A stretch of 64,000 nt of DNA, taken from Agapanthus africanus. Its lineage: Eukaryota > Streptophyta > Magnoliopsida > Asparagales > Amaryllidaceae. A program made the translations under genes and the position numbers. Below, in pieces: positions 35,801 through 47,571 of this stretch (the first letter of the stretch is position 1; the number at the start of each line of letters is the position of its first letter). The stretch covers positions 375,432,137 to 375,496,136 of the forward strand of contig JASDDO010000006.1 of assembly GCA_030015575.1 (NCBI GenBank). The letters are read 5' to 3'. The notes below the pieces were generated by a model. That model was not told the origin of the DNA and did not search any database. It worked only from the letters and a program-made list of their open reading frames with translations.

Positions 35801-36802
35801 CACAGCAGAATGACATCGCAGAAAGGATGAACAGAACGATCCTAGAGCGAGTGCGGAATATGACCTCGGATGCAGATGTGTTTAAGTTCCTATGGGCAAC
35901 GACAATTGATGCTGCTGTGTACTTGATCAACGGAAGTCCGGCAAATTCGCTTGATGGAGGCATTCCGGAAGAAAATTAGTCAGATAAACCGATTGATTAT
36001 TCGCACCTAAAAGTGTTTTGATGTGTTGCGTATTCTTTGGTTCATAAGGCAGAAAGGAATAAGCTTGACTCTAAATCTAGGAAGTACGCTTTCATCGGAT
36101 ATGGCGGAGATGGGTTCAAATATCAGCCGTGGGATTACACAAGTAAGAAAGTAATGCGAAACCGGAACGTCTTCTTTGATGAGCATCACTTGTACAAAGA
36201 GGAAAAGCAAGCAAAGGAAGGTGCAGTACGTGAGTACGTCGAGCTAGACGGAACTCAAGAGTGCATTCAGGTACCTACAGGCGGTGATCAGAACTTGGAG
36301 GAAGCCGCGGTGCAGGACCAGGTTCAAGAACAGGATGGTGACCATATTCAGCAACCAGATGCCAGTTCTGAGAAGATCTACGAGAGAAAAAGGATATCTG
36401 AAAGATTTGTGACTGACTTCGTTTTGTACACAGATGCGGGAGAGCTCGAATCCTTTGAAAAAGTAACAATCGATGGTGCTAGCAAGCAGTGGGAGCAAAC
36501 AATAGACGTTGGAGAAAAGAATCCGGCAGATATGTTCACCAAAGTCGAAGAAAAAGATAAGTTGAATCTCTGTTGCAGGTTGGTGAAGCTCTCCATGAAA
36601 ATTTGATAAGGAGAGAACAGCAGCGGAATCGTGTGAAGTCTACTAGCGTTGGGAATCAAGATGCAAGAAATCTCCAAATGGGAGAATGTTATGTTGTGGA
36701 AAACCTTTCTAAAGATTATGATGCATTTGAATCAAATCAGTTGGAATTGGATGCAGAGATTTATGTTAATCTCTACCTAAATTCCAAGTTATCTCTAAAA
36801 GC

Positions 36803-36874
<72 letters not shown>

Positions 36875-39800
36875 TAGATTAATTAGATTTTGTGAAGATT
36901 TAAATTAATCTAAATTTAAATTTCACATTATCTACAAGGAAGCCATTCACCAGTATATATAATTGATTAGTAAATCAATTATGTATGCATCCACCAAAAA
37001 AAAAGAAAAGGAAAAGCCACGTTAATTTAACATAGGCTTATTAAAAGGCGGCGGCTGTTATATTAAATTAATTTCATAAGGCCAAGTTTAATTAATTTGA
37101 GAGATCATTGTATTGAGAGGGTGACGGCTAATAGAGAGATTTGAGAGAAATCTCCTAATATTGTTTGTAAACTTGATTTAAGGATTTAGTAGACGTTTGC
37201 AGATGCCGCTCTGCCGGGGACTAGCCATACGGTAGGTAAATCCCGTCAACAGATCCTTGTGCCTCTCTAGTTTGCGTTTTCTATTTTATTCTCGTATTTA
37301 TTTATTTATCTTTCGTTGACTAATTGAGTAATTGTTGTTATTGCGTGATTTGGTTTGTCGCGAGTATTGTTCCGTGAATTGATTTTCTCCCAACAACAAA
37401 TAGCAAACCCCCCAAAATAAAATTCTTATAATAGCAAAGATAAATATTTTTTTAATTGAAGCTATTATCATGTAACATACCTTGCAATTTCTGCCCTTCG
37501 TTTCGCCTGCTCCGCAATCTCTGAAAGTTCATGGTAGCTGCTCTTTTCAGCGGTTCTCTTTGTAGTGTCAGCCGGTTGAAGTCCGTGAAGCGTTCTCTGA
37601 GCTGTAGCCCATTGAGCTTCTCTTTCTCCTCTTCCATAATCTTTCTTTGAAGTAAAAGCGGTCTATAATAAAAAGAAAAAATTAAAAATTAAAAAAAGAA
37701 TACGCATAGGCAGACAGTTCACCATCTTTTCTCTTGCAGCTCACTGAGATAAAAGAACGCATATAATGTTATTATTGAGGTTAAGGACAAACCTTGTTGT
37801 TTAGGAGGTTATCCCAGGCCTTTCCACTGAGAATGTATCGAGTAGCAAATTTGAACCAATCGAGAGGCACAAAAAACACGATGCTGTAAAGCCAAATAAC
37901 ACCAGCCCAGCCCCAACCAATGCCTTTTATCTTCGCAAAGCCCCAATCGGCATAGACTGCTATGAGAGTTGCCACCTGAAAAGGTCAGAGTTGGTTATAT
38001 ATCTGAATAATTAATGAAGGTTTGGAATTTAAATCAGTCACATTATTATTTTGGCTAGATTACACTAAACTACCCTTAACTATGAGCTTTTCACTGTAAT
38101 CAGCAGATGCCAGAGAGAAGGATATACTTACAAGCTGAGCAATTAGGAAAGCACTGACTAGGAGAAGCCCAGGGCGCTCCACAAAGAACCAGCTTCGAGA
38201 TCGAGTGACAAATATGAGAGCTTGGCTCACGATACTGACTTGAAGATATAAAGCGGCCATCATTTCATGGTCGCTGTGTCTCAAGGATCTAACTCCAAAT
38301 TTGTCCTGCAGCATGACATCAAATTGAAAATTAGAGACCACTAAGAAAGCCATAACATGGTAATAAAGTCACGAAATTTAGCTAAAAGAAAACGAAGAAA
38401 ATCATACCGAAAAGAAGTTGGTCTCTTTCATGGCCCAGAAGAAGATGACCGTCATCAATGCCAAATAGCCTCCGAGGACTACCCCCGTAGCAAAAATTTC
38501 TTTGAGCTTCCAACTATCGGGCATCGGAGATGGCTTCACTCGATCTTTTGAGATTGTCATAATTGTACCTGAAACAATCACCATTACAAAAAAAAGATCA
38601 ATTTCAATGTCAGGAGAAAGAACGATATTAGAGCACATGAAATTTTCAAAAACTTACCATCGTTAAGGATAGCGATGATCAAAACCATAAAAGGCGAGAA
38701 GTCGAACTTCCATATCAGCGCAATAAGCATAAATCCGAACTGCAACAGTTACAAATAAAAGTAAGAAACACACTTAAGAGCAATTTGAGCATATAAATAT
38801 ACGAAAATAGGCTCCGTTTTCTACTTACCACAATACGAATAGTAATGGAGACTGCATAAATCTGTAAATTAACAAACAAAATAAAAGATAAGTCCATCCT
38901 TTAAGTGCATAGATTGAACAATCCGTAGCGACAAAAATAGTAATTACTCACGGTGTAGTTCTTCATTCTTTGGAAAATGGCTCTACTAGTAAGAACGGCA
39001 CTAATAATAACACTAAGACCAGGTTCGGTGAGGACGATATCAGAAGCGCTTCGAGCAGCATCAGTAGCATCGGCAACTGCGATTCCAATATCGGCCTTCT
39101 TTAGAGCCGGTGCATCATTCACACCGTCCCCGGTCATTCCACATATATGCTTCTTCTCCTGCAATTTCTTCACAATCTCGTACTTGTGTTCTGGAAAAAC
39201 TCCTGCAAACCCGTCAGCCTTCTCGATCAATTCGTCAATAGGAAGACCAGCTATCGATTCATCTTTGTGCTGTCCGAGTAAAGAAGATGAAGGATACATG
39301 TTTACTCCCATTCCAAGCCTTCGACCTGTCTCTTTAGCTATAGCAAGCTGATCCCCTGAGAATTATATAGATTACAGGTTAGAACTGTCCATGGCAAATA
39401 TATATTAGAAAAGATTAAAAAAAACGTTACTCCTAACTTACCAGTAATCATCTTAACATTAACACCAAGATTGAGAGCCCTTTGGATAGTTTCGGCGCTG
39501 TCATGCCTCGGAGGATCAAAGAGAGGCAGAAGTCCGACAAATTCCCACGGACCCCCAGCGCTTTCTTTGGTTCTCTCAGGAACTTTCTGCAGAAACAACA
39601 ACAAAATCAAGTATATTAGTTACATGAAACTTGTCTAATTATGCACCAAAAAATGGCTGAGATGGCTAACCTGTCTTGCAACAGCAAGCGATCGAAGCCC
39701 GCGTTCAGCAAACTTATCAATCACGCTGTGAACCTTATTCCTAACATCTTCCTTGCAATTGCAAAGGTTTAATATCTGGTTCAAGTAACGAACAAAACCA

Positions 39801-42800
39801 TGCGTTAGCAGAATGATGATGAAGAGATCAATAATCATAATTACCACTTAAGAGTTAAAAACTGCATACCTGTTCGGGAGCCCCTTTACTTACACGATGC
39901 CAACTGCCATCGGCATCAATATATGTCAGAGCAGTTCTCTTGTCGACTGGGTTAAAGGGGAGAAAATGCACTTCCCGAATACCAGCTCTTGCCTGTCGTG
40001 TTCACATAGAACAAGGTTACGAAATAGAAATTTGAACTCCGTAATAATCTCTTGGGATAATATTTCGAGCGGTACCTCTTTAGGGTCGGCAAGCATTCCA
40101 ACCATGGCAGCATCAATAGCATCTTGATTCTCGGTCCTCGATGCTCTAGCCGCTAAAAGCATCACATAATCCTTCTCTGTGCCTTTCGCAAACACCTCGA
40201 TCAAATTCTTATCGATACTCAATTTGTTAAGTGTCAGTGTCCCTGTCTTGTCACTGCAAAGCACATCCATGCCTGCAAGCTCCTCAATCGCAGTCATCCT
40301 CTTTGTAATAGCGCCTTGTTGCGATAACCGGTGGGACCCAATAGCCATAGTAACCGAAAGCACAGTCGGCATAGCAATCGGTATGCCACCAATCAATAGC
40401 ACGAGCAAATTGTCGATTCCATCCCTATACTTTCTCTTCTGGATTGGGTACATGACAATTATTTCAATGATGATCCCGATGGCGATAGAGCAGATACAGA
40501 AGTTTCCGATGGCAGTTAGGACTTTTTGGAAGTGGCCGACTTGGTTGGTGCTGTCGACTAAATGAGCTGCTTTCCCGAAGAAGGTGTGGACCCCGGTGGC
40601 GATAACGACGGCTTCGATCTCGCCTTGTTTGCAAGTGGAGCCTGAGAAAACTTCGTCGCCTGGCTGTTTAGTTACGGGAAGGGATTCGCCGGTGAGGGCA
40701 GATTGGTCAATCTTTAACGGGTCTCCTTCTAGAAGCCGGGCATCAGCGGGGACAATGTCACCCAATTTGATGCTGATGATATCACCGGGGACTAGGATTG
40801 CTGCATCTTGCTCGCTCCACTGACCATCTCTAAGCACCTACATGAGCAAAAGGTACAAATTTTAGACCATGCCCAACAATGTCGTAAAAAACAAGGTTTA
40901 AAAGGTCGATTAATAGGACGTAAATCTATATATACAAAATTTGCAAATGAACACCCGTAAATCACATGCATATATGATACACACAGCCACCGATATCCAT
41001 AACATGATATGCAAGCTTAATACACTAAATAAATGGCCCCGCTTCTTCCCTTTCTCCCGATAGCTAGGCATATCTTTCTACCTTCTTTAATTATTTTACA
41101 ATATAACTATATTATTTACATATACAATATATTTCTGCATAATTCCACATATCCAATTGTACCAAAAAAAAACGGCAACAGCGATAACTACTGCCAATTG
41201 TTGTTACCATTAATATGATTCAAATTACTAGCTATACCTTAGTCTTGGGAGCAAGCCCAGCCATGAGAGCGGCCGCCGCGTTGCCGGCGTTGTTCTCTTC
41301 GATAAACGAAATGGTCGAGTTCACAACAAGAAGCACGACAATGCCCACAAAGTCTTGCCAATCCGGGGGCTTGCCTTCACCATTGGCCAAGGCAATGGCC
41401 ATGATAGCAGCCATCTCCATGACCCATGACAGAGGGTTCCACATAAACCCCAGAAACTTTAGGATTTTGCTTTCCTGGTACAAAATCATTACTCATTTTA
41501 ATCACTCTATCTTCTATAAAAAATAAAAAATAAAAAATAAAAAATAAAAAAATGTAGAAAAGTGAAACCTTCTTCTCTTCTAGCTTGTTGGGCCCAAAGA
41601 TTTGGAGCCTGTTGTTTCCTTCCTCTGAGGAAAGGCCCTCCTTTGTGCATTTCAGCTGCTCAAATACTTCCTCAACTGGAATCCTTTCCTAAATTCACAA
41701 GAAAAAGAATAAAAATCAAAACCCTAAATATATTCTAGAGACAATTCATTTCCTTTTAGGGTCTCTAGGGTTTTACAAACCAAACCCAGACTTAAAAAAT
41801 TGAGAATTTTTTAAGTTTCAGAAATAAAAATTGCAACTTTTGACGGAAGAATTATCTTTGCGGCTCTAATAAAGCGACAAAATTCTTGAAAAGGACAAAA
41901 TATTGCAAAAGATGGAAATTATTAGGAGCAGTTCGAATGAAAATTAGCCAAAACGAAGGTACCAACGGCTGTTGAATAATTTCTCTAATTGAGACGGATG
42001 TAATCGTAAAAGATATTTTTAAAGGACAGGCCAGGTAATAAAAACCAAATTCTTCTAAAATCTTGAACTATATTGTTAGAAAAAAATTATATTTTTTTTA
42101 TAGAAAAAAGGGCCTCTCTTCCTCTGAGCATACTTGACCGAAATCGCACCGCAGCAAATCTACTTAATTTCCGAAGATATACCAGAGACCTTCACTAAAC
42201 CAGAGAGGTATAGTTCATGCAGCCTAACTTTCTCCCCCAAAAAATCGCATCCAAATAAAAAAAAAATATCAGAAAAAAATATCAATTCTAAGAAGAATTT
42301 TTTTTTGTTTTGGTTTTTCCCCTTGTTGTTTGAATGAAGCCTAGATTTGAATGAACTTAAGCTATGAATTAAAGAAAGTGCAAATACAGAATTTTTAACA
42401 ACGAACATAATCACAATCATCTCAATTTGGGGAAGATATATTTTTTCTAAGCTAGATCATTAATTACTCCATAAAAATCTCTAGTTAAATATATCAAGTA
42501 GTCACCTCAACTTCATGAAGAACAGTATAATAAACATTAAGAAAGCTACACAAACAACATCCACAAGATTTAATTTATATATATATTCAAAAAACAGTTT
42601 ACGAAAAGAAAGTTATATATTTAACTCAATCATCCTGATTGATTAGCAGTAATATTTAAGCAAACTAAACGCACAAAACTTTTTGTCCCCATTCAGCTAA
42701 AATTAACAACACTAGAATATGGATTATCGAAGAAAATAAAGATGGTAAGTGAAAGAAAGGGGACGTGTTGATGATGGATGCACGTACAAGGTCTACGGTC

Positions 42801-42856
42801 TCGTTCTTGATCTCGTCGAGACTAATATTATTATTCCCTTTCGCCGGTGCAGCCAT
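32867..42856 (-). CDS. Plasma-membrane H+-ATPase (P3A-type), complete gene, 15 exons
   Basis: The gene encodes a P-type proton pump that uses ATP to export H+ and energise the plasma membrane. Exons (minus): 42856-42788, 41688-41569, 41474-41238, 40837-40076, 39992-39870, 39775-39671, 39586-39442, 39355-38952, 38861-38829, 38739-38658, 38568-38408, 38305-38132, 37975-37793, 37662-37481, 32963-32867. All junctions are GT-AG and in frame. The product is 958 residues against about 950 for Arabidopsis AHAs, with strong similarity throughout. Key motifs are TGES near residue 190 (actuator), the phosphorylation site CSDKTGTLT with Asp338, TGDGVNDAP in the hinge, a C-terminal autoinhibitory domain, and the end QQHYTV. 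The penultimate Thr957 is the known 14-3-3 binding phosphosite. Exon 9 is only 33 bp. The last intron is 4.5 kb because a Ty1-copia element sits in it. Confidence 0.96.
33274..33932 (+). repeat. 5' LTR of the intronic copia element
   Basis: The 659-bp LTR starts TGTTATGTTGTG, ends CTAACA, and is followed by ACTGGTATCAGAGC. A TATA-like run (cctatatatacatatat) lies near 33389-33406. Confidence 0.92.
34100..36606 (+). pseudogene. gag-pol region of the intronic copia element (fossil)
   Basis: The gag start resembles copia gag ([20 protein letters not shown], near 34120). A zinc knuckle ([13 protein letters not shown]) lies near 34780-34820. The protease-like segment [12 protein letters not shown] and the following [12 protein letters not shown] lie near 34940-35050. 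Integrase segments occur around 35500-35980 ([29 protein letters not shown]). A full reverse transcriptase domain is not recognised. The motif set fits a Tork-like copia lineage. The region is broken in several places. Confidence 0.85.
36687..37396 (+). repeat. 3' LTR of the intronic copia element, with compound microsatellite
   Basis: This is a direct repeat of 33274-33932. It contains a (CT)n run followed by (AT)n at 36803-36872. The 5' LTR has only a short AT stretch there, so the microsatellite expanded after insertion and explains most of the length difference. Confidence 0.92.
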
Positions 42857-42964
42857 TGCGCTGCTCGATCTTCTTCAGCGAGGCAGCGCAAAGTTAATAA
42901 ACAGTAGAAGAGGAGGAGGAAAGAGATGATGGATGATGAGAAAGGATCCATGGACTTCACCCTC

Positions 42965-42971
42965 ATTTATA
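42965..42971 (-). promoter_or_regulatory. TATA box of the H+-ATPase gene
   Basis: The minus strand reads GGTATAAATGAGG, about 109 bp upstream of the ATG at 42856. Directly upstream is a GC-rich run of CCCCGC repeats (about 42972-42996), then GA- and GT-rich microsatellites near 43139-43181. This is a typical composition for a plant core promoter and 5'UTR region. Confidence 0.65.
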
Positions 42972-43515
42972 CCCCGCCGCCCCGCCCCGCCCCGCGCACG
43001 AGAGAGGATATAGAGAGAGGTGGGGCCCAGGAGTCCTCTTCCGCTCCCGCCCGCCAGTCGCTGTCGTCGGCTCGATTCGATGTTCGATGATATTATATAT
43101 ATTCTCTACGCTAGCAAATATCGACCCATGCCCCGCCTCTCTCTCTCTCTCTCTATCTGTGTGTGTGTGTCTGTGTGTGTGTACAGAGAGATGGATGCGT
43201 GACTTACTTGGCCAGTCTCCGTTCCAAGAACGCGCCTCCTGAGGGACCCACCTGACGTGGATTCATTTTCCTTTTGACTTCCTTATTATTATTATCAAAT
43301 AGATACCAGCTACATTAATACACATGTTGTTTTTTCTTCGTTTTTGGCACTGACGCATGAGTCCTGACCTATTGCTATTGGCACAACACGCTCATGCGTA
43401 CCACACAGCAAAGCACATAACATATACATATACGGTGGATGATCCATATATTTGTCCCGAAAATATTAATTTATGGCCATTTTATTGTAAAAATAGCACC
43501 AAAGTACGAAACGGA
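42972..43515. other. H+-ATPase upstream region
   Basis: This spacer lies between the pump promoter and the copia-derived sequence. It holds (CT)n and (GT)n microsatellites (about 43136-43181) and AT-rich DNA. No gene is recognised. The nearest retroelement sequence starts about 660 bp upstream of the pump's ATG. Confidence 0.55.
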
Positions 43516-43898
43516 TGATCGATACGCGTGAATCGGAACAACTGAAAAAGATCAAAAGCAACAACTACACAATAACAATAAATAATAAAATAAAAACCAC
43601 ACTAAGTAAAGCACACAAGATATTACCCTGGTTCGGTGCGAACTTACACATAATCCTGCAAACCGACGACGAATTGCTTCCACTGTTCGACGAGGAATCA
43701 CAAGAGATTTTGCTCTCCGATCTTACCCAAATACAATCTTTCAATCTCTCTCTCTAAACAAACCCTCTTTCTCTCCCTACCAAAAGCCGCTCCTTGATTA
43801 TAACTTAGAGATAACTCCGCTCTCTTGATCTCCAGGCATGCTAGCACGTGCACTGCACGTGCAAACTTGTGGGCTTGAATTTTAAATCAATTTTAACA
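43516..43898 (-). repeat. 3' LTR of the Tork-like copia fragment (left end approximate)
   Basis: The minus-strand start TGTTAAAATTGATTT is directly preceded by the purine tract. The LTR includes an imperfect GCACGTGCACTGCACGTGC palindrome at 43843-43861. The outer boundary is estimated only. Confidence 0.6.
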
Positions 43899-45745
43899 AT
43901 CTCCACCTTAATTCGAAATTTGTTAACATCTCTACACTTCCATGAGAAAACTTGGAATCCTGTAATTCGTCGTCTCCAGCCTTTATCAAACAACTAGGCA
44001 AATTAAGTCCAAGCAAATCTTGAACTTTGAAACTGGAATCATTTTCGTAAATGCGTCCGCCGGATTTTCATGGGTACCAATTTTCGTAAGCGAAATAACT
44101 TTTTTCTTATTTTCCAAAAATAAAACTTTCACCATGATATGCTTAATTCGCAAACTATAAGCTTAATACTACGCCAAGTGAATCATGCTTTTGACTTTCG
44201 CTAAAACTTCCGTGAAATCCCGCTGAACACCAATACCAATTATCAATCCATGCAAATATATAGCCTCCTTCACAGCCTCCGTAGTATCTATCAACTCTGC
44301 CTTTGTCGTCGATAATACGACAATGGATTATAACATCAATCTCCATGACACTGCGCCAGTGCCCAACGTGAATACGTAACCGTCGTAAATTTTCGTCTGT
44401 CCCTCTCACCAGCAAAATCTGAGTCATAATATCCTGTCACAATACAACCATTCGTACTTCCTCTGCTGAATAACAAGTTGAACCTCGTAGTACCCTTTAA
44501 ATAGCTCATAATCCACTTTACAGACCGCCAATGCTCCTTGTCCGGATTAGCCATGTATCGGCGGACTATCTCTACTGCATGTGTAATGTCTGGTCGTGTG
44601 CAAACCATCGCATACATCAAATTGCCCACTGCACTCGTATATGGCACTCTAAACATGTACTACCTGTCTGTATCCGACCGTGGTGATAACTTCCCCGAAA
44701 GCATGAAGTGCACCCCTAAAGGAGTAGACACGAGCTTTGCTTTCTTCATCCCATATCGAGCGAGAACTTTTTCGATATACTGTTTCTGTTGCAGACGCAA
44801 CTCACCATGCTTCCTCTACCTGACAATCTCCATGCAAAGTATTTTCTTCGCCGCCCCCAAATCTTTCATCTCGAACTCCTGACTCAACTGCTGCTTCAAC
44901 CTGTTGACCTCTAATATGCTACGTGATGCCACCAACATATTGTCCACGTACAATAAAAGATAAATCCGAGACCTATCGTCGCCTCATATAAACGTACTAA
45001 TTCTTAATATTTCTTGTGTACCCAATCACCAACATAAATTAGTCAAATCGCTTGTACCACTGTCTCGGAGACTGCTTCAAATCATAAAGCGACTTCTTCA
45101 ATTTGCAAACATAGCCATCCTTTCCATCGACTACGAACCCTTGTGGATGATGCATATAAATATTCTCTTCTAGATCACTGTCAAGAAAGAAGTCTTGACA
45201 TCAAGCTGCTTTAGCTCCATATCATAAACCGCAATCATGGCTAACAAAACACGAATCGAAGTATGTCGAACCACTGGAGAAAAGATCTCATTGTAGTCTT
45301 CACCCTTCATCTGTGCATAACCCTTAGCCACTAATTTTGCCTTGTATCTAATACCATCTGCCTCTGACGAAACTTTCTTAACTTTAAAGACCCACTTGCA
45401 GCCGATCACGTGCCTGCCCTCTGGTAGAGCAACTAAATCCCACGTATCGTTTTGATGAAGAGACTCGATCTCCTCCTTTATCGCAACTCTCCAACTAGGA
45501 AAATCGGTAGACTGCACAGCCTCTCTGTAACTAGACGGTTCCTCATGCTTAATAGTCAACGCATATGATGCCACGTCGTCGAAACCAACTATGGTCATGT
45601 CCTTAAAACCAAGTTTGACTGGCGGACGTCTAACTCGCGTAGATCTCCGCCCCTCTGTCTATATTGGATTATCTGGCTCTGTTGGACTCTCCGCCTGAAT
45701 CTGAGTATCAATCACCTTATCTCTCATACTATTCTGAACCGGAAC

Positions 45746-47196
45746 TGTTGGGGTCAAAAATTACACCCCACGGTCGAGATCAACAAGTCAAAGTCAAGAC
45801 CCGAAAAGTAGGCACGGGCCCAAGCCCGAATCCAAGTCAAGTGGGCCCAAAACTAAGCAAGTGGGCTCATGCTCAAGTCAAGCCCGAGTATGAAGAGGCC
45901 AGCCTCCTCCATACCAAGAAGAAAATTATATGATAAATAAGTTTGATGTAAAATAAATGGGCAAAAAGCCAAATTTTTGTAAAGCCCATGGCTCATGTGC
46001 AAAAAGAAATAAGCACATGAGGTATGGGATGGGCAAAATGCCATTTTGTAAAGCCCAAGGGGCTATGTGTAAATTTGTAAGCCTATATAAGGCAACGTGA
46101 TGATGAAATGAAAGTCATTCCCCTAAAAAATATTAGGGTTTGTGCCTCCATCTCCTCTCTTTCAAGTTCTTCCTCTTTCTTTTCATTTTCAATTAAATTA
46201 AGAGCTTAGCTCCCTTTTTCTCAAAAAACAAATAAAGTTTCACCATAAGACCCTCGAAGGGGAGTTTAGATCTCCCATCAAATTTCTAAAAGGGAGACTT
46301 TTAATCTCACCTTACTTTTTCTCTAAGATTCAGCAAAAAGAGAGGAGGAAGAAGACCCACCATCAAAAATCCCCCTTTGGGAGGATCCAAGGTTCAAGGG
46401 CAAAGAAAGGGTTGACTTTGATCATTTCTGAAAATCTTTGAGGAGTTCAACTTCAAGATCCAAATTCTCAAAAGAGTTTAACTCCAAATCCAAAGCTCGA
46501 AGGAGTTGAACCCCAAAAGTCTAGATCTTTTAGGAGTTTAACTCCACAAAAAGATTTTTTTTAGGAGTTTAACTCCAAAAGTCACTCGGGAGTTCAACTC
46601 GCAGTCGGGCTAAGTCTCTTTTTCCGCGGGCGCCTAACGCCCATGTGCAGGGCACGTGATCCGCTAATGCCCAGCACCCTCATACCATGCACGTGGCCCG
46701 CTGGTGCTCAGTGCCCGTGTGCAGGGCACGTGACCCGCTGGCGCCCGCGTGCTATCTCACACGTCCTTAGGACGCTTCTCATCCTTCTTTTTCCTACACG
46801 CTCCACACTCAAAACATGTCCCCCGTTAGAAATTTTTTTAACGAGGTGTTGTCTTGCATCCCGTAAGGGGGTTGCTAGCCCCCTTGATCCCTAACCCGCT
46901 ATCCGGGTAGCGGGATCCCCATAAACTCTTCGAGGCCCCCGATACGTCCAAAGCAACTTCAAAACACAACACACACATATTGCATATTGAGTTCGCATGA
47001 CCAGTTTTATCCGCCAATCAGAGGTTCTCTCGCTCTAAAGGAGAGGGGTAATTAACGGCAGTTTAGTCCACGGCTGCCAGAGATTCGGATCCTCATAATC
47101 AATAAACCCCAGCCTACCCTAGGCAAGGAAAATCTGTATACGCCTAATAAGCGACGCGTATTCCTATCTCAATGGGATGACGAAAAACGCTCTACA
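45746..47196 (-). mobile_element. Solo LTR of the non-autonomous family seen at 7439-12243
   Basis: The reverse complement of this 1451-bp stretch matches the LTRs at 7439-8824 and 11090-12243 along their length, ending TGTAGAGCGTTTTTCG in its own sense. The flanks are GGAAC (45741-45745) and GGAAC (47197-47201), a perfect 5-bp target duplication. It splits the copia pol between its integrase and RT parts. A single LTR with intact target duplication is the footprint of LTR-LTR recombination. Confidence 0.92.
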
Positions 47197-47571
47197 GGAA
47201 CGTCAATCTCCACCTTGCTTGGTGGTGCAACCGTTCTCTCTTCACCATCTGATCGAGTCTGTTTTCTACGAACCATCGCAGACTCATCGAATGTAACATG
47301 CCGATTGATTATTATCTTCTGGGTCTCAGGACACCACAACGTGTAGCCAAGTAGAACACACTTCCTAGCTCTCGGCTCTCGCTTATCGCTCCTCTGTTGA
47401 AAATAAGTTGGGCACCCAAATATACGAAGCCGCCTGTAATCTCTAGCCTTCCCGGTCCACACTTCCTCAGGAATTTTCTTATCTATCGCCGCCGATGGTA
47501 ATCTGTTGATGAGGTACATGGCAATAGATAGGGTTTCAGCCTAAAACTCCTTAGGAAGCCCAGTTATATGG

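Larger units (their letters stand above)
33274..37396 (+). mobile_element. Ty1-copia element inside the last H+-ATPase intron, broken
   Basis: The element is about 4.1 kb with LTRs at 33274-33932 and 36687-37396, TG...CA-type ends, and a target duplication CAAAT (33269-33273 and 37397-37401). The primer-binding site TGGTATCAGAGC, complementary to initiator tRNA-Met, begins at 33935. A purine tract (aaatgggagaa) precedes the right LTR. Its sense strand is opposite to the host gene. By eye the LTRs are about 90 % alike outside the microsatellite, so the insertion is not recent. The coding region is broken in several places and is shorter than a full copia polyprotein. Removing the element leaves an intron of about 390 bp, close to the other introns of this gene. 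Confidence 0.95.
43516..47571 (-). mobile_element. Tork-like Ty1-copia fragment, 3' LTR plus part of pol, interrupted twice
   Basis: On the minus strand the order is integrase end (47571-47200, IFGCPTYF and LLGY motifs), a solo LTR of another family (45746-47196), reverse transcriptase (45598-44930, HVIGCKWVFKVKK and [11 protein letters not shown]), then RNase H (about 44660-44155, VGNLMYAMVCTRPDI). A purine tract (aaggtggagat) follows, then the LTR from 43898 (TGTTAAAATTG) leftward to about 43516. The exact LTR end is uncertain because its partner is off-window. At 47571 the sequence is cut by a chromovirus, so the 5' half should continue beyond the right edge. The coding region is broken in several places. 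Confidence 0.88.

Noticed and set aside
38901-42420. Plus-strand ORFs across the H+-ATPase gene (for example 38977-39351 and 40179-40565)
   Set aside because: They are mirror frames of the conserved pump exons on the minus strand.
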